DNA of 64,000 nucleotides from Thermosporothrix hazakensis (lineage in GTDB: Bacteria > Chloroflexota > Ktedonobacteria > Ktedonobacterales > Ktedonobacteraceae). A program made the translations under genes and the position numbers. The notes under the pieces are model-generated. The model made no database searches. It was not told the DNA's origin and saw only the letters and a program-made list of their open reading frames with translations. Shown here one piece after another: positions 16,918-26,008 of this stretch (positions are counted from its first letter, which is position 1; each line of letters starts with the position of its first letter). Location: positions 35,971-99,970 of the forward strand of contig NZ_QKUF01000022.1 in NCBI RefSeq assembly GCF_003253565.1, given 5' to 3'.

Positions 16918-18579
16918 TTACACTTCCATCACGACCGGTAGGATCATCGGTCGGCGGCGTGTTCGTTCATACAGGAATTCGCTTAGAGTATCCTTGATCT
17001 TATCTTTCACAAAGGACCAGTCGGAGCCGTGACCATTCAAGTCAACAAAGGACTCAAGAACACGCTCCCGCGCACTCTCCAGCAGTTCCTCAGCATCACG
17101 CATATAGACAAAGCCACGTGACACAATATCGGGTCCGGCAATAGGCTGGCCGGTTTCTTTATCGACAGTCAGCACAGCCATCAGGATGCCATCCTGAGAG
17201 AGCACCTTTCGGTCGCGGAGCACAATCTGTCCCACATCGCCGACGCTCAATCCGTCCACATAGACATTACCTGTTGCCGTATGGCCAGTATGCTTGATTC
17301 CCTCGCTGGAAATCTCGATGATATCGCCGTCCTCGGCAACCATGATATTGTCATCAGGGATGCCTAGCGAATGTGCTAGCTTGGCATGCAAGATCAACTG
17401 GCGATACTCACCGTGGATCGGCACAAAGTACCGGGGCCGTAGCAGGCTGAGCATCAGCTTCAGTTCTTCCTGAGCGCCATGCCCTGAAACATGCACATGG
17501 GAAAGGCCCTGATAATAGACCTCCGCCCCCAGGCGAAACAGGTTATTGATGGTGCGATGAACCATCTTCTCATTGCCCGGCACAGGCGTTGCCGACAGAA
17601 TGACGGTATCGCCCGGCTGAATGCGCACAAGCCGATGGTCTTTATTCGCAATGCGAGTTAGTGCCGATGTCGGCTCACCCTGGCTGCCCGTACAGATCAC
17701 AACAATTTGTTCTGGATCGAACTTGTTGATATCTTCAGGACGAATCAGCGTGCTTGGCGGCACATCCAGATACCCTAGCTCGATCGCCATCTGCACGTTA
17801 TTCTGCATGCTTCGACCAACCAGAGCCACCCGCCGATCATAGCGAACAGCAGTGTCGATTACCTGCTGTACACGCGAGATCAGTGAGGCGAACGTTGCCA
17901 CAATCACGCGACCTGGCGCATTGGCAAAGATCTTATCCAGAGAGTCGTTAATCACGCGCTCCGAAGGAGTGTAGCCGGGAGACTCAACACGCGTGCTATC
18001 ACCCATCATCACCAGGACGCCTTCATTGCCCAGACGGCCAAGCATGCCAAGATCAGCGGGCTTCCCATCAATCGGTGTATAGTCGAACTTATAGTCACCG
18101 GTATGAATAACGACACCCAGAGGCGTTCGGATAACAATGCCAACTGCATCAGGAATACTGTGATTGACCCGGAAGAACTCCGCCGTACACCGCCCCAGTT
18201 CAACATGATCTTCGGGAGACACCACGTTGATAACAGCCTTATCCAGAAGTCTGTGCTCTTTCAACTTTACGCTGATCAATCCATGCGTCAAGCGTGTCGC
18301 ATAGACAGGAGGAAAATCGAGCATCGGCAAAATGTAAGGGAGGCCTCCGACATGGTCTTCATGACCGTGAGTGATAAGGATACCGCGAATACGATCTTTT
18401 TTATCAGCGAGATAGCTTGTATCCGGGATTACGAGATCAACACCAAACATTTCATCATCGGGGAACATTACCCCCGAGTCGATGATAATGATGTCGTCGC
18501 CATATTCAACGACCATCATATTCTTGCCGACTTCTCCCAGGCCTCCCAGGGGAATAAGTCGAACTTTTTCTGTTGTCAA
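16918..18579 (-). CDS. rnj: Ribonuclease J
   Basis: 553 residues. Metallo-beta-lactamase/beta-CASP nuclease: LGGLGEVGKNMMVVEYGDDI, ILITHGHEDHVGGLPYILP (zinc ligands), IHTGDYKFDYTPIDG, LVMMGDSTRVESPGYTPSE, IVICTGSQGEPTSALTRIA and VPIHGEYRQLILHAKLA. RNase J carries out 5' to 3' exonucleolytic and endonucleolytic mRNA decay and rRNA 5' maturation in bacteria lacking RNase E. The start is a TTG at 18579; it is chosen because AGGAGG lies 11 bases upstream and the protein then begins MTTEKVRLIPLGG as in relatives. Single gene with its own terminator. Confidence 0.95.
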   Translation of the reverse strand: MTTEKVRLIPLGGLGEVGKNMMVVEYGDDIIIIDSGVMFPDDEMFGVDLVIPDTSYLADKKDRIRGILITHGHEDHVGGLPYILPMLDFPPVYATRLTHGLISVKLKEHRLLDKAVINVVSPEDHVELGRCTAEFFRVNHSIPDAVGIVIRTPLGVVIHTGDYKFDYTPIDGKPADLGMLGRLGNEGVLVMMGDSTRVESPGYTPSERVINDSLDKIFANAPGRVIVATFASLISRVQQVIDTAVRYDRRVALVGRSMQNNVQMAIELGYLDVPPSTLIRPEDINKFDPEQIVVICTGSQGEPTSALTRIANKDHRLVRIQPGDTVILSATPVPGNEKMVHRTINNLFRLGAEVYYQGLSHVHVSGHGAQEELKLMLSLLRPRYFVPIHGEYRQLILHAKLAHSLGIPDDNIMVAEDGDIIEISSEGIKHTGHTATGNVYVDGLSVGDVGQIVLRDRKVLSQDGILMAVLTVDKETGQPIAGPDIVSRGFVYMRDAEELLESARERVLESFVDLNGHGSDWSFVKDKIKDTLSEFLYERTRRRPMILPVVMEV

Positions 18580-19301
18580 GGGTTCAAGAACCTCCTAAAA
18601 AACACTATATCTGTAGCCCACGGCTATAAACGTCACTTTTCATATATGTATCTTTACTCCCGCACACTCAAGCAGGAGGAAAAGTCAAAATAAGCAATAA
18701 TGATCCATTTAAGAGTATACTACAGTGACTATCTTAAAAACAAGCTGCAATCCTATTTTGTTATACATATCGGCAGAAAATACACATTCTGAATACTGCC
18801 TGCTCATAGAAGAAACGCTTCATCTGTGGAGAATTCCAGGCGCAATGCCGAAAAGCGAGTTGCTGACGTCTCCCTTTCCCCTTCACCATCCCTCCCCGAT
18901 TATATGACAGAAGATGTCAGGAGATCTATGCTACTCTTCAATAGAAACAAGAACAGGAAACACAAAAGAGCTCTGTACTATAAGATAACACGGCCCTTCA
19001 GCCAAACATTCCCGTGGACTCGCTCTTCCTTTGGTCCACCTCTCCAATACAGAAAGGGGATTCTCTCTCTATGTCCAGAAAGGACATCACCTTCATTCCA
19101 AAGAGATGCTCTACGCTCATAGTAGCATTGGAGCTACTGAAGAGCAAGCGACCTTTTCCATCTGGAAACCCTTTCCTTTTTCATCGCTCCATCTGACAGC
19201 AAATTTCTTTTCTGTGCGCAGTAAAGCATTCACCCGCTTTTCCTCTTTTTCTTTTTGATGAAGATTATATGGCCTCCCCAGGCCGCAGAGAAGGAGAACA
19301 C
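18580..19301. other. Long divergent intergenic region (rnj/uvrA-like)
   Basis: 722 bases between divergent genes. It holds no convincing gene. Two small hairpins are visible on the plus strand in the leader of the uvrA-like gene: ATGTCC/GGACAT at 19071-19087 and AGTAGC/GCTACT near 19122-19139. Neither has a T tract. No known riboswitch or LexA-type box recognised. Confidence 0.4.
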
Positions 19302-22145
19302 ATGACGCAATCATTGAGTGAGAACCTGCTTTCCTTGCTTCTTGAACAGGAGACGCCACGGCGCACCGTGAAGCCAGTCGTCCAGCAAAAGGCAACGCTG
19401 GAAGCAGATAAAATAGTAGTTCGAGGAGCCCGACAGCATAATCTTCGGAATATCGATGTCAGTATTCCGCGCTACAAGCTGGTCGTTATGACGGGCGTCA
19501 GTGGAAGCGGAAAATCATCGCTTGCCTTTGATACCATCTATGCGGAAGGTGAGAGACGCTATATGGACAATCTCTCTCCTTTTATCCGGAGCTTTCTCGA
19601 TCAAGTTGAGAAGCCACACGTCGACTACATAGGCGGACTCAGTCCCACCATTGCTATCGAGCAGAAGACCGTTAGTAAGAACCCTCGCTCAACGGTTGGA
19701 ACGATCACCGAAGTAATTAATTATCTACGCCTGCTCTACTCGCGCATCGGGATCGCGCATTGTCTGAACTGTGGAACCGCGATTCACCGCTACAGCCCCG
19801 CAGACATTGTGTCACGGATCAGCAGACTTCCGGCAGGTACATCCATACAGCTCTACACGCCAGACCTGCTGCACCCCGGGCAACTCATTCCGAAAACATA
19901 TATCACCCGGATCGAGCTTCCGGCGAATCAGGACCAGCACTGGAAGGAAGAGCTGTTCACGCTTGTTAAGCGAGCATTGAAAGCCGGGAATGGCTCGCTC
20001 TTACTGGCAACCGAGCAGGAAGAGAAGCTGATCTTCAGTGAACAGAGGATCTGCCCGCGTTGCGGCACACCCTTCCCGGAACTGGCATCCTATCAATTTA
20101 ATCCCAATAAGCCAGGCGGCATGTGCAGCGATTGCAACGGCATGGGGACCCGACTTTTTGTTGATCCCCAACTGCTGATAGATCCAACACTCTCCATTCT
20201 CGATGGCGCAATCAAGTGGTTTGGCAGCCTGCGTAAGCGCTCACATACCTTCTGGCCACTTGGTAACCTGGACGATATCGCAGCCTATTACCAGATTGAT
20301 CTTGAGACGCCATGGCAGGAGCTTCCCCAACACTTCCGGGATGCCCTGCTCTATGGGTCCGAAGATAAGATCCCGATGCAAATAGAGCACGATGGCAGTA
20401 ATGGGCACTGGTCTTTCGAGAAAGAGGCTAAGCTTCCCGGCCTTGTCCAGCAGCTCTACAGACTCTATCACAATACTACGTCGGAAACCAGCCGCAAGCG
20501 CTATGCAACCTTTATGAGCCAGCAGATCTGTCAGACCTGTCAGGGAACCTGCTTAACGGCAGAGGCCCGGGCTGTCACCCTGGGAGGTAAGAATATCCAT
20601 GAAATCAGCAATATGGCAATCGAGCATGTGTATGCCTGGCTCACCGAGCTTGAAGAAACGCTGGACAATGAAGCCTGGGGTATCGCGGCAGAAGCGCTGC
20701 ATGAAGCACAGCGCCGTTTACGCTTCATGCTCAAGGTGGGCCTGAATTACCTGACGCTCAATCGAGCCGCGCCCACGCTTTCCGGTGGTGAAGGGCAACG
20801 TATCCGGCTTGCCAGTCAGCTCGGTGATGGCCTGGTGGGCGTCCTTTACGTGCTTGACGAGCCCTCTATTGGCCTGCATGCTCGTGACCTGCATACGTTG
20901 CTGGAAACACTCATCGACTTACGCGATATGGGTAATACGGTTCTGGTTGTCGAGCACGATGAACTCACGATGCGCTCTGCTGATTGGATTATCGATATAG
21001 GACCGGGAGCCGGAGTTCGCGGGGGAGAGCTGGTTTACGCTGGACCGCCTGCACAGATTACCGAAGCACCACGCTCGATCACCGGACAATATCTCAGTGG
21101 CAAGTGCAAAGTGGAATCGCCACGCGGCAAACAACGTCGTTCTCCACAGCGTGGCTGGCTGAGCATCAAAGGAGCCACCCTGCACAATCTCAAGGGTGTG
21201 GATGTGAGCTTTCCGCTTGGTCTCCTTACCTGTATCACAGGGGTAAGCGGTAGCGGCAAGAGTAGCCTGATTAATGGGACACTCTATCCCGCATTGATGC
21301 AGGCTATTCACCACACGACACCAGAGCAGTGCGGCCCCTATCGCAGCCTGGAAGGCGTTGAGCAGTTGAATAAGGTTATCAATATCACGCAGGACCCGAT
21401 CGGACGAACGCCTCGCTCGAATCCCGCAACCTATGTCGGGATCTTCGATACCATTCGTCAGCTCTTCGCAAAGACAGAGGCAGCCAGAGCAAAAGGGTAT
21501 ACAGCCGAGCACTTCAGCTTCAACGTTGAGGGAGGACGCTGCGAGCACTGCAAAGGGCACGGACAGATCTTTATCGAGATGCATTTTCTTCCCAATGTCT
21601 GGGTCACCTGCAAAGATTGCAATGGCTCTCGTTATACAGAAGATATTCTGGCGATCCGCTATAAAGGCAAGAACATTGCTGATGTGCTCAATATGAACAT
21701 TGGCGAAGCCCTCGCGTTCTTCAACGATACTCCAAAGCTGGCTCGCATGCTCCAAACCCTCTGTGATGTCGGCCTGGATTACATCACGCTCGGTCAGAGC
21801 GCAACCACCTTTAGTGGTGGTGAGGCACAACGTATCAAGCTGGCCAAAGAACTGAGCAGAATGGCAACAGGCAAAACTCTGTACATTCTTGATGAGCCAA
21901 CCACGGGCCTGCATTTTGCGGATACCCAGCACCTGCTGAATGTGCTGCACCGGCTGGTCGACGCTGGAAATACCGTTCTGGTCATCGAGCATGAGCTTGA
22001 TGTCCTCAAAACGGCAGACTGGATCATCGACATGGGGCCTGACGGAGGTGAACAGGGGGGCTACCTTGTCGCCGAAGGGACACCGGAACAGATCGCAGAT
22101 AACCCGAAAAGTATCACCGGGCGTTATCTCCGTGCCATACTGTAG
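19302..22145 (+). CDS. uvrA: UvrA-family excinuclease subunit with shortened UvrB-binding region
   Basis: 947 residues from the ATG at 19302, picked because AAGGAG lies six bases upstream. Two ABC modules: Walker A GVSGSGKSS near residues 64 and 646, signatures TLSGGEGQRIRLASQLG and TFSGGEAQRIKLAKEL, Walker B VLYVLDEPSIGLH and LYILDEPTTGLHFADT. Zinc-finger cysteines are present (CPRCG...CSDCNG; CEHCKGHG...CKDCNGSRY). Two oddities: about 48 extra residues precede the usual start, and between CLNCGTAIHRYSPADIV and the first zinc finger only about 80 residues remain where canonical UvrA has about 130, without the usual R-G-R-K-G-E segment used in UvrB contact. It may therefore be a paralogue rather than the housekeeping UvrA. 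Role: recognition of bulky DNA damage. Confidence 0.88.
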   Translation: MTQSLSENLLSLLLEQETPRRTVKPVVQQKATLEADKIVVRGARQHNLRNIDVSIPRYKLVVMTGVSGSGKSSLAFDTIYAEGERRYMDNLSPFIRSFLDQVEKPHVDYIGGLSPTIAIEQKTVSKNPRSTVGTITEVINYLRLLYSRIGIAHCLNCGTAIHRYSPADIVSRISRLPAGTSIQLYTPDLLHPGQLIPKTYITRIELPANQDQHWKEELFTLVKRALKAGNGSLLLATEQEEKLIFSEQRICPRCGTPFPELASYQFNPNKPGGMCSDCNGMGTRLFVDPQLLIDPTLSILDGAIKWFGSLRKRSHTFWPLGNLDDIAAYYQIDLETPWQELPQHFRDALLYGSEDKIPMQIEHDGSNGHWSFEKEAKLPGLVQQLYRLYHNTTSETSRKRYATFMSQQICQTCQGTCLTAEARAVTLGGKNIHEISNMAIEHVYAWLTELEETLDNEAWGIAAEALHEAQRRLRFMLKVGLNYLTLNRAAPTLSGGEGQRIRLASQLGDGLVGVLYVLDEPSIGLHARDLHTLLETLIDLRDMGNTVLVVEHDELTMRSADWIIDIGPGAGVRGGELVYAGPPAQITEAPRSITGQYLSGKCKVESPRGKQRRSPQRGWLSIKGATLHNLKGVDVSFPLGLLTCITGVSGSGKSSLINGTLYPALMQAIHHTTPEQCGPYRSLEGVEQLNKVINITQDPIGRTPRSNPATYVGIFDTIRQLFAKTEAARAKGYTAEHFSFNVEGGRCEHCKGHGQIFIEMHFLPNVWVTCKDCNGSRYTEDILAIRYKGKNIADVLNMNIGEALAFFNDTPKLARMLQTLCDVGLDYITLGQSATTFSGGEAQRIKLAKELSRMATGKTLYILDEPTTGLHFADTQHLLNVLHRLVDAGNTVLVIEHELDVLKTADWIIDMGPDGGEQGGYLVAEGTPEQIADNPKSITGRYLRAIL

Positions 22146-22263
22146 TTCGTATACATCGCATCTCAGGCGACAAGGTCATGCTTGTCGCCTGCCTGGTCCT
22201 CGGCCAGCATGCCAGATTTCTCACTGTTTTTGCCACAAGCTCAAAAATTGGGTCCAAAAAGGC

Positions 22264-22292
22264 TTGACGGCCAGAGCGAGTCGTGTTATATT
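22264..22292 (+). promoter_or_regulatory. tRNA-Phe promoter
   Basis: TTGACG (22264-22269), 17 bases, TATATT (22287-22292), with an extended TG just before the -10 box. It ends ten bases before the tRNA. Confidence 0.85.
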
Positions 22293-22301
22293 AATTCTCG
22301 C

Positions 22302-22374
<73 letters not shown>

Positions 22375-22384
22375 TTTTGTATGC

Positions 22385-22408
22385 GCGCCGAAAAGGCGCT
22401 TTTTTTTT
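22385..22408 (+). terminator. Terminator of the tRNA-Phe gene
   Basis: GCGCC/GGCGC stem with a GAAAA loop followed by nine Ts, eleven bases after the tRNA. Confidence 0.85.
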
Positions 22409-22515
22409 GTCTCTTCGAGACAGCAGCCCTCACAACCCGAAACCGTATTGTACGTACTACTTAAAAAGTAGAAACCCCATCAAGCTTTCATTTGAAAAGA
22501 CAGGACACTTGCAAA

Positions 22516-24387
22516 ATGATATCCCAACACATGCGTCAGGCTGCCTTGCAACGGCATCTGGAGCGACTACAAGAGCGTATAGATCGACGCCTGGACCGCC
22601 AACGTTTTTATGGTATGCAACAGCTCGCCACGGTTTTCCTGGGCTTCTTTCTCTGTGCGGGGGCGCTGGCCTGGAACCATTTTTTTGGCGTACTTGTCAT
22701 CATCGGCGCTATTCTCTATTTCGTCTATAACTGGCGGCTGCATAAAGCCTATCAACAGAGTGTATCACGCTATCAGCGCCGTCTCGAATACCATCAACAG
22801 CAGCTTGCCCGCCTTGCACTCAACTGGGAGAATATCCCCTCAACAGGCCCCAAAGCGGAGCAGAGCGATCACCCCTTTGAAAATGACCTGGATATCAGCG
22901 GCGACTACTCGCTGCATGAACTGCTCAATACCGCAGCCTCCCAGGGTGGAAGCGAGCGCCTGCGCTCATGGCTTCTAACACGTGAACCTGACCGTGATAC
23001 GATCCTTCAACGCCAGCAGCTTGTGCGGGAACTGACCCCAATGATCAATTTTCGGGCCGCGCTAGCCGAGCATTCACAGTATGCGGTCAGCTATGGCAAC
23101 GAATATCTTGTAAGCGAGAGGCTACAAAACTGGGTCACCAGGACCATGAAACCTATACCCCTCTATAAGCTGATTGTTCCGCTCCTGCTCACAGCGCTCT
23201 TTCTCGGAACGATCATTGCCTATATCGTTGCCCATATCTCCCTGATGCTAACAGCCATTCCCTTTTTTCTTTGTATTGGTTGGTCAATCCTGACAACCTC
23301 TGATCGTGCAGGTCTGTATGAAGAAACGGCCTACATGAGTGAAACACTCAGGCGATTAGGCATCATCTTCAGTTTTCTCGAACGCACCTCTTTTGCGCCG
23401 CAGTCGAAGCTCCAGGGAATATGTCATCCCTGCTACAGTGGCACTGTTCGTCCCTCACGGTTGATGAAAAACCTCAAGTTGATTGCCTCTCTCTCGGGGT
23501 TCACTCAGGATCAGATAGGCAGTCTCTTCTTCAATGCGTTCCTGCCCTGGGATGCCTTCATCGCGCGCAGGCTTCAGGAGTTCAAGGCCGACCTCAGCGA
23601 GCACCTGCCGCAATGGCTCGATACATGGTATGAGCTCGAAGCGCTCTGTTCACTGGCGAATTTCGCCTATCTCAACCCGGAATACACTATGCCCCGACTT
23701 CTTCCCGCTGAAGCGGAGGGGCCACTGCTAGAGGCAACAGAGCTCGGTCATCCGCTGATCGATCCCGCCGTCCGTGTGACCAACACGACCAGCTTTGCCC
23801 GCATCGGTGACATCATGCTCCTGACCGGCTCCAATATGGCGGGAAAAAGCACCTTCCTGCGCACTATCGGCGTTAACCTCTGTCTGGCATATGCCGGAGC
23901 ACCGGTGGTTGCTCGCTCATTTCAGACCCGACTCTTTGAGCTCTATGCCTGCATTCGTGTCACCGACTCAATGGCTGATGGCTTCTCCTATTTCTATGCC
24001 GAAGTTCATCGTCTGCGCGGACTCCTTCAGCGGCTGGAAGCACAACCACGTTACCCGATCTTCTTCCTTATCGATGAGATTTTCAAAGGCACAAACAACC
24101 GCGAGCGGCTTATTGGCAGCCACGCCTATATCTATGCACTGGCGCAGAAGCGGTGTGTCGGTGCGCTGACCACTCACGACCTTGAGCTTGTGACACTCAG
24201 CGAGGAATTGCCGCAGGTAAGCAATTATCACTTCCGGGAAGAGGTGGTTGACGGGAAAATGACCTTTGACTATAAGCTGCACGTGGGCCCCTGTCCCACA
24301 ACCAACGCTCTGAAGATCATGCAATTGGAAGGTTTGCCCATTTCCTGGCCTGATCCTATAAAGGGCACAAAAGAGAAAAGCAAATAA
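22516..24387 (+). CDS. MutS-domain ATPase with membrane segments
   Basis: 623 residues from the ATG at 22516 (AGGA ten bases upstream; a TTG eight codons earlier is possible). The C-terminal half is a MutS ATPase core: Walker A LLTGSNMAGKSTFLRTIG near residue 436, then ADGFSYFYAEVHRL, Walker B IFFLIDEIFKGTNNRERLIG and ALTTHDLEL. There is no mismatch-recognition domain. Instead the N-terminal half carries hydrophobic hairpins at about 32-75 and 218-258. Such TM-bearing MutS relatives are known in many phyla but their role is not established; this is not the mismatch-repair MutS. It stands alone after the tRNA gene and has its own terminator. Confidence 0.9.
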   Translation: MISQHMRQAALQRHLERLQERIDRRLDRQRFYGMQQLATVFLGFFLCAGALAWNHFFGVLVIIGAILYFVYNWRLHKAYQQSVSRYQRRLEYHQQQLARLALNWENIPSTGPKAEQSDHPFENDLDISGDYSLHELLNTAASQGGSERLRSWLLTREPDRDTILQRQQLVRELTPMINFRAALAEHSQYAVSYGNEYLVSERLQNWVTRTMKPIPLYKLIVPLLLTALFLGTIIAYIVAHISLMLTAIPFFLCIGWSILTTSDRAGLYEETAYMSETLRRLGIIFSFLERTSFAPQSKLQGICHPCYSGTVRPSRLMKNLKLIASLSGFTQDQIGSLFFNAFLPWDAFIARRLQEFKADLSEHLPQWLDTWYELEALCSLANFAYLNPEYTMPRLLPAEAEGPLLEATELGHPLIDPAVRVTNTTSFARIGDIMLLTGSNMAGKSTFLRTIGVNLCLAYAGAPVVARSFQTRLFELYACIRVTDSMADGFSYFYAEVHRLRGLLQRLEAQPRYPIFFLIDEIFKGTNNRERLIGSHAYIYALAQKRCVGALTTHDLELVTLSEELPQVSNYHFREEVVDGKMTFDYKLHVGPCPTTNALKIMQLEGLPISWPDPIKGTKEKSK

Positions 24388-24407
24388 AAGAAACAAGAAG
24401 AGAAATG

Positions 24408-24440
24408 ACCGCTTTCTACCTGACGGAAGCGGTTATTTTT
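24408..24440 (+). terminator. Terminator after the MutS-like gene
   Basis: ACCGCTT/AAGCGGT stem (24408-24414 with 24427-24433) followed by TATTTTT. Confidence 0.75.
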
Positions 24441-24563
24441 ATCTAATATACCGCAATATATTCCTACCCTTATTTCGCATTCTTGCAAATCCTCGGCCCT
24501 GTTTGTTACAGTGTCAGGTGAAGTAGGACCTAATGCTGTAAAATGTGAGGAGTCACTAAAACC

Positions 24564-26000
24564 TTGATTACTCCAGTCGCCGTAAGCCAAAATAGAGAAT
24601 CTTTTTTGCAACGTACAAGAGCAAAACTAGATCTTATACTGGAAGGCAAGAAACAGAAAAACACGATTGCTGTGTTGGATGGGGTGCGGGCCCTGGCCTG
24701 CCTTTTTGTTATTGCTTATCATATGATGCTCATCTTTGTACAGGATATCAAGATCCTGCGCATGGACAAGCTCCCGGTCTTCTTCGGGGCGATCCTCAAC
24801 GCAGGAGATACGGGCGTCAATCTTTTTTTTATTCTTTCGGGCTTCCTGCTATTTCTTCCCTACGCGAGAGCCATTCTTTTTGAGCAACAGAAATGGCCCT
24901 CTTTCTGGAGATTCTATGTAAAGCGCATTATGCGCATCTTGCCAGCCTATTATCTCTCGCTCCTGCTCATGATTCTCCTTTTTCACCCTGCCTACCTTCA
25001 GCCCAGGAACCTCCCCCGTGTACTGGCATTTGTCACTATGTTTATGGATTCGGGCAAGACCACCTTCAAGGAGATCAACGGTCCATTCTGGACATTGGCA
25101 GTCGAGTGGCAATTCTACCTCTGGCTTCCCTTTATCGCGCTCGGGATCGGCCTGCTGGTGCGAGCAATCATGTCTCGTTCCACTCCGCGTTCACGCTTCT
25201 TTCTGCTCTCGTTCTTCTTGCTGTTGCTGACAAGCTGGGGCGTATTCTCACGCTTTGTCGGGCTTCAATTTGAAAGGCATGTCTGGAATCTACCGGCCAT
25301 TCCGCCTATTATCACCCATATCTATCTTGTGCTCTCATATGGCACGATCGAGAAAGCAGGCCTGCACGGCAAATTCCTTGAGAACTTTGCGGTTGGTATG
25401 TGGGTCAGTTCGCTCTACATCTATGTGCAAGCGCTTCCCAAGCAACACAAGCAAAACACCGAGCGCCGTTTGCAAAAGCTCAGCCCCTTGCTCTTTGTGA
25501 TCGGGCTACTGGTACTCCTCAGTATGTTCCTCTGGAAGTACGATATGCACCCGAAGCTCGCCACAGATCTCAACATTTTCAGAGCGCTCAATGACAATTT
25601 CGCCTACGTTTCCGAATTGGGCTACGGTCTGGGCTATGGCATCTGCGTTCTGGCCCTGCTCTTCGGTTTTGCCTGGCTGAAACGGCCCTTTGAGTGGAAA
25701 CCGTTGCGCTGGATTGGTCTGCTCTCATATGGCCTGTATATGTGGCATCTGCTGCTATTGCAACAACTGACACCATTGATTCAAAGCCATGTGCACCACT
25801 GGCCCAACATCCTCATCTACCTGAGCTACGGTGCCTGGCTCCTTTTCCTGATTATTCCCTGTATGCTGTTGCTCTTCTTCCTGGTTGAACGCCCGGGGAT
25901 TCAGCTTGGAGAGCTGCTGACACGCAATAAAAAAAGCCATCCAACAAAGCGGACGGCTTCTATAAACGATGAGTCTCATGAGCTCATCGCAAAAGATTGA
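24564..26000 (+). CDS. Acyltransferase-3 family membrane O-acyltransferase
   Basis: 478 residues. Begins after a short cytoplasmic stretch with the family signature LDGVRALACLFVIAYHMM (the R-x10-H motif), followed by about ten membrane helices; FFILSGFLLFLPY and INGPFWTLAVEWQFYLWLPF are further family landmarks. These enzymes O-acetylate cell-surface glycans, lipids or antibiotics. The only usable start is a TTG at 24564 with GAGGAG 11 bases upstream; there is no early in-frame ATG. It converges on a GT-C glycosyltransferase gene, so both may act on surface polysaccharide, though they are not one operon. Confidence 0.92.
   Translation: MITPVAVSQNRESFLQRTRAKLDLILEGKKQKNTIAVLDGVRALACLFVIAYHMMLIFVQDIKILRMDKLPVFFGAILNAGDTGVNLFFILSGFLLFLPYARAILFEQQKWPSFWRFYVKRIMRILPAYYLSLLLMILLFHPAYLQPRNLPRVLAFVTMFMDSGKTTFKEINGPFWTLAVEWQFYLWLPFIALGIGLLVRAIMSRSTPRSRFFLLSFFLLLLTSWGVFSRFVGLQFERHVWNLPAIPPIITHIYLVLSYGTIEKAGLHGKFLENFAVGMWVSSLYIYVQALPKQHKQNTERRLQKLSPLLFVIGLLVLLSMFLWKYDMHPKLATDLNIFRALNDNFAYVSELGYGLGYGICVLALLFGFAWLKRPFEWKPLRWIGLLSYGLYMWHLLLLQQLTPLIQSHVHHWPNILIYLSYGAWLLFLIIPCMLLLFFLVERPGIQLGELLTRNKKSHPTKRTASINDESHELIAKD
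25929..25958 (-). terminator. Terminator for the glycosyltransferase, inside the acyltransferase coding end
   Basis: On the minus strand AGCCGTCC/GGATGGCT (one G-T pair, eight-base loop) is followed by TTTTTTT. It lies within the last 25 codons of the convergent acyltransferase gene. Confidence 0.7.
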
Positions 26001-26008
26001 CAACTGGC

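Noticed and set aside
20919..21992. 357-codon minus-strand open frame
   Set aside because: Antisense to the conserved UvrA ATPase; a codon-bias shadow.
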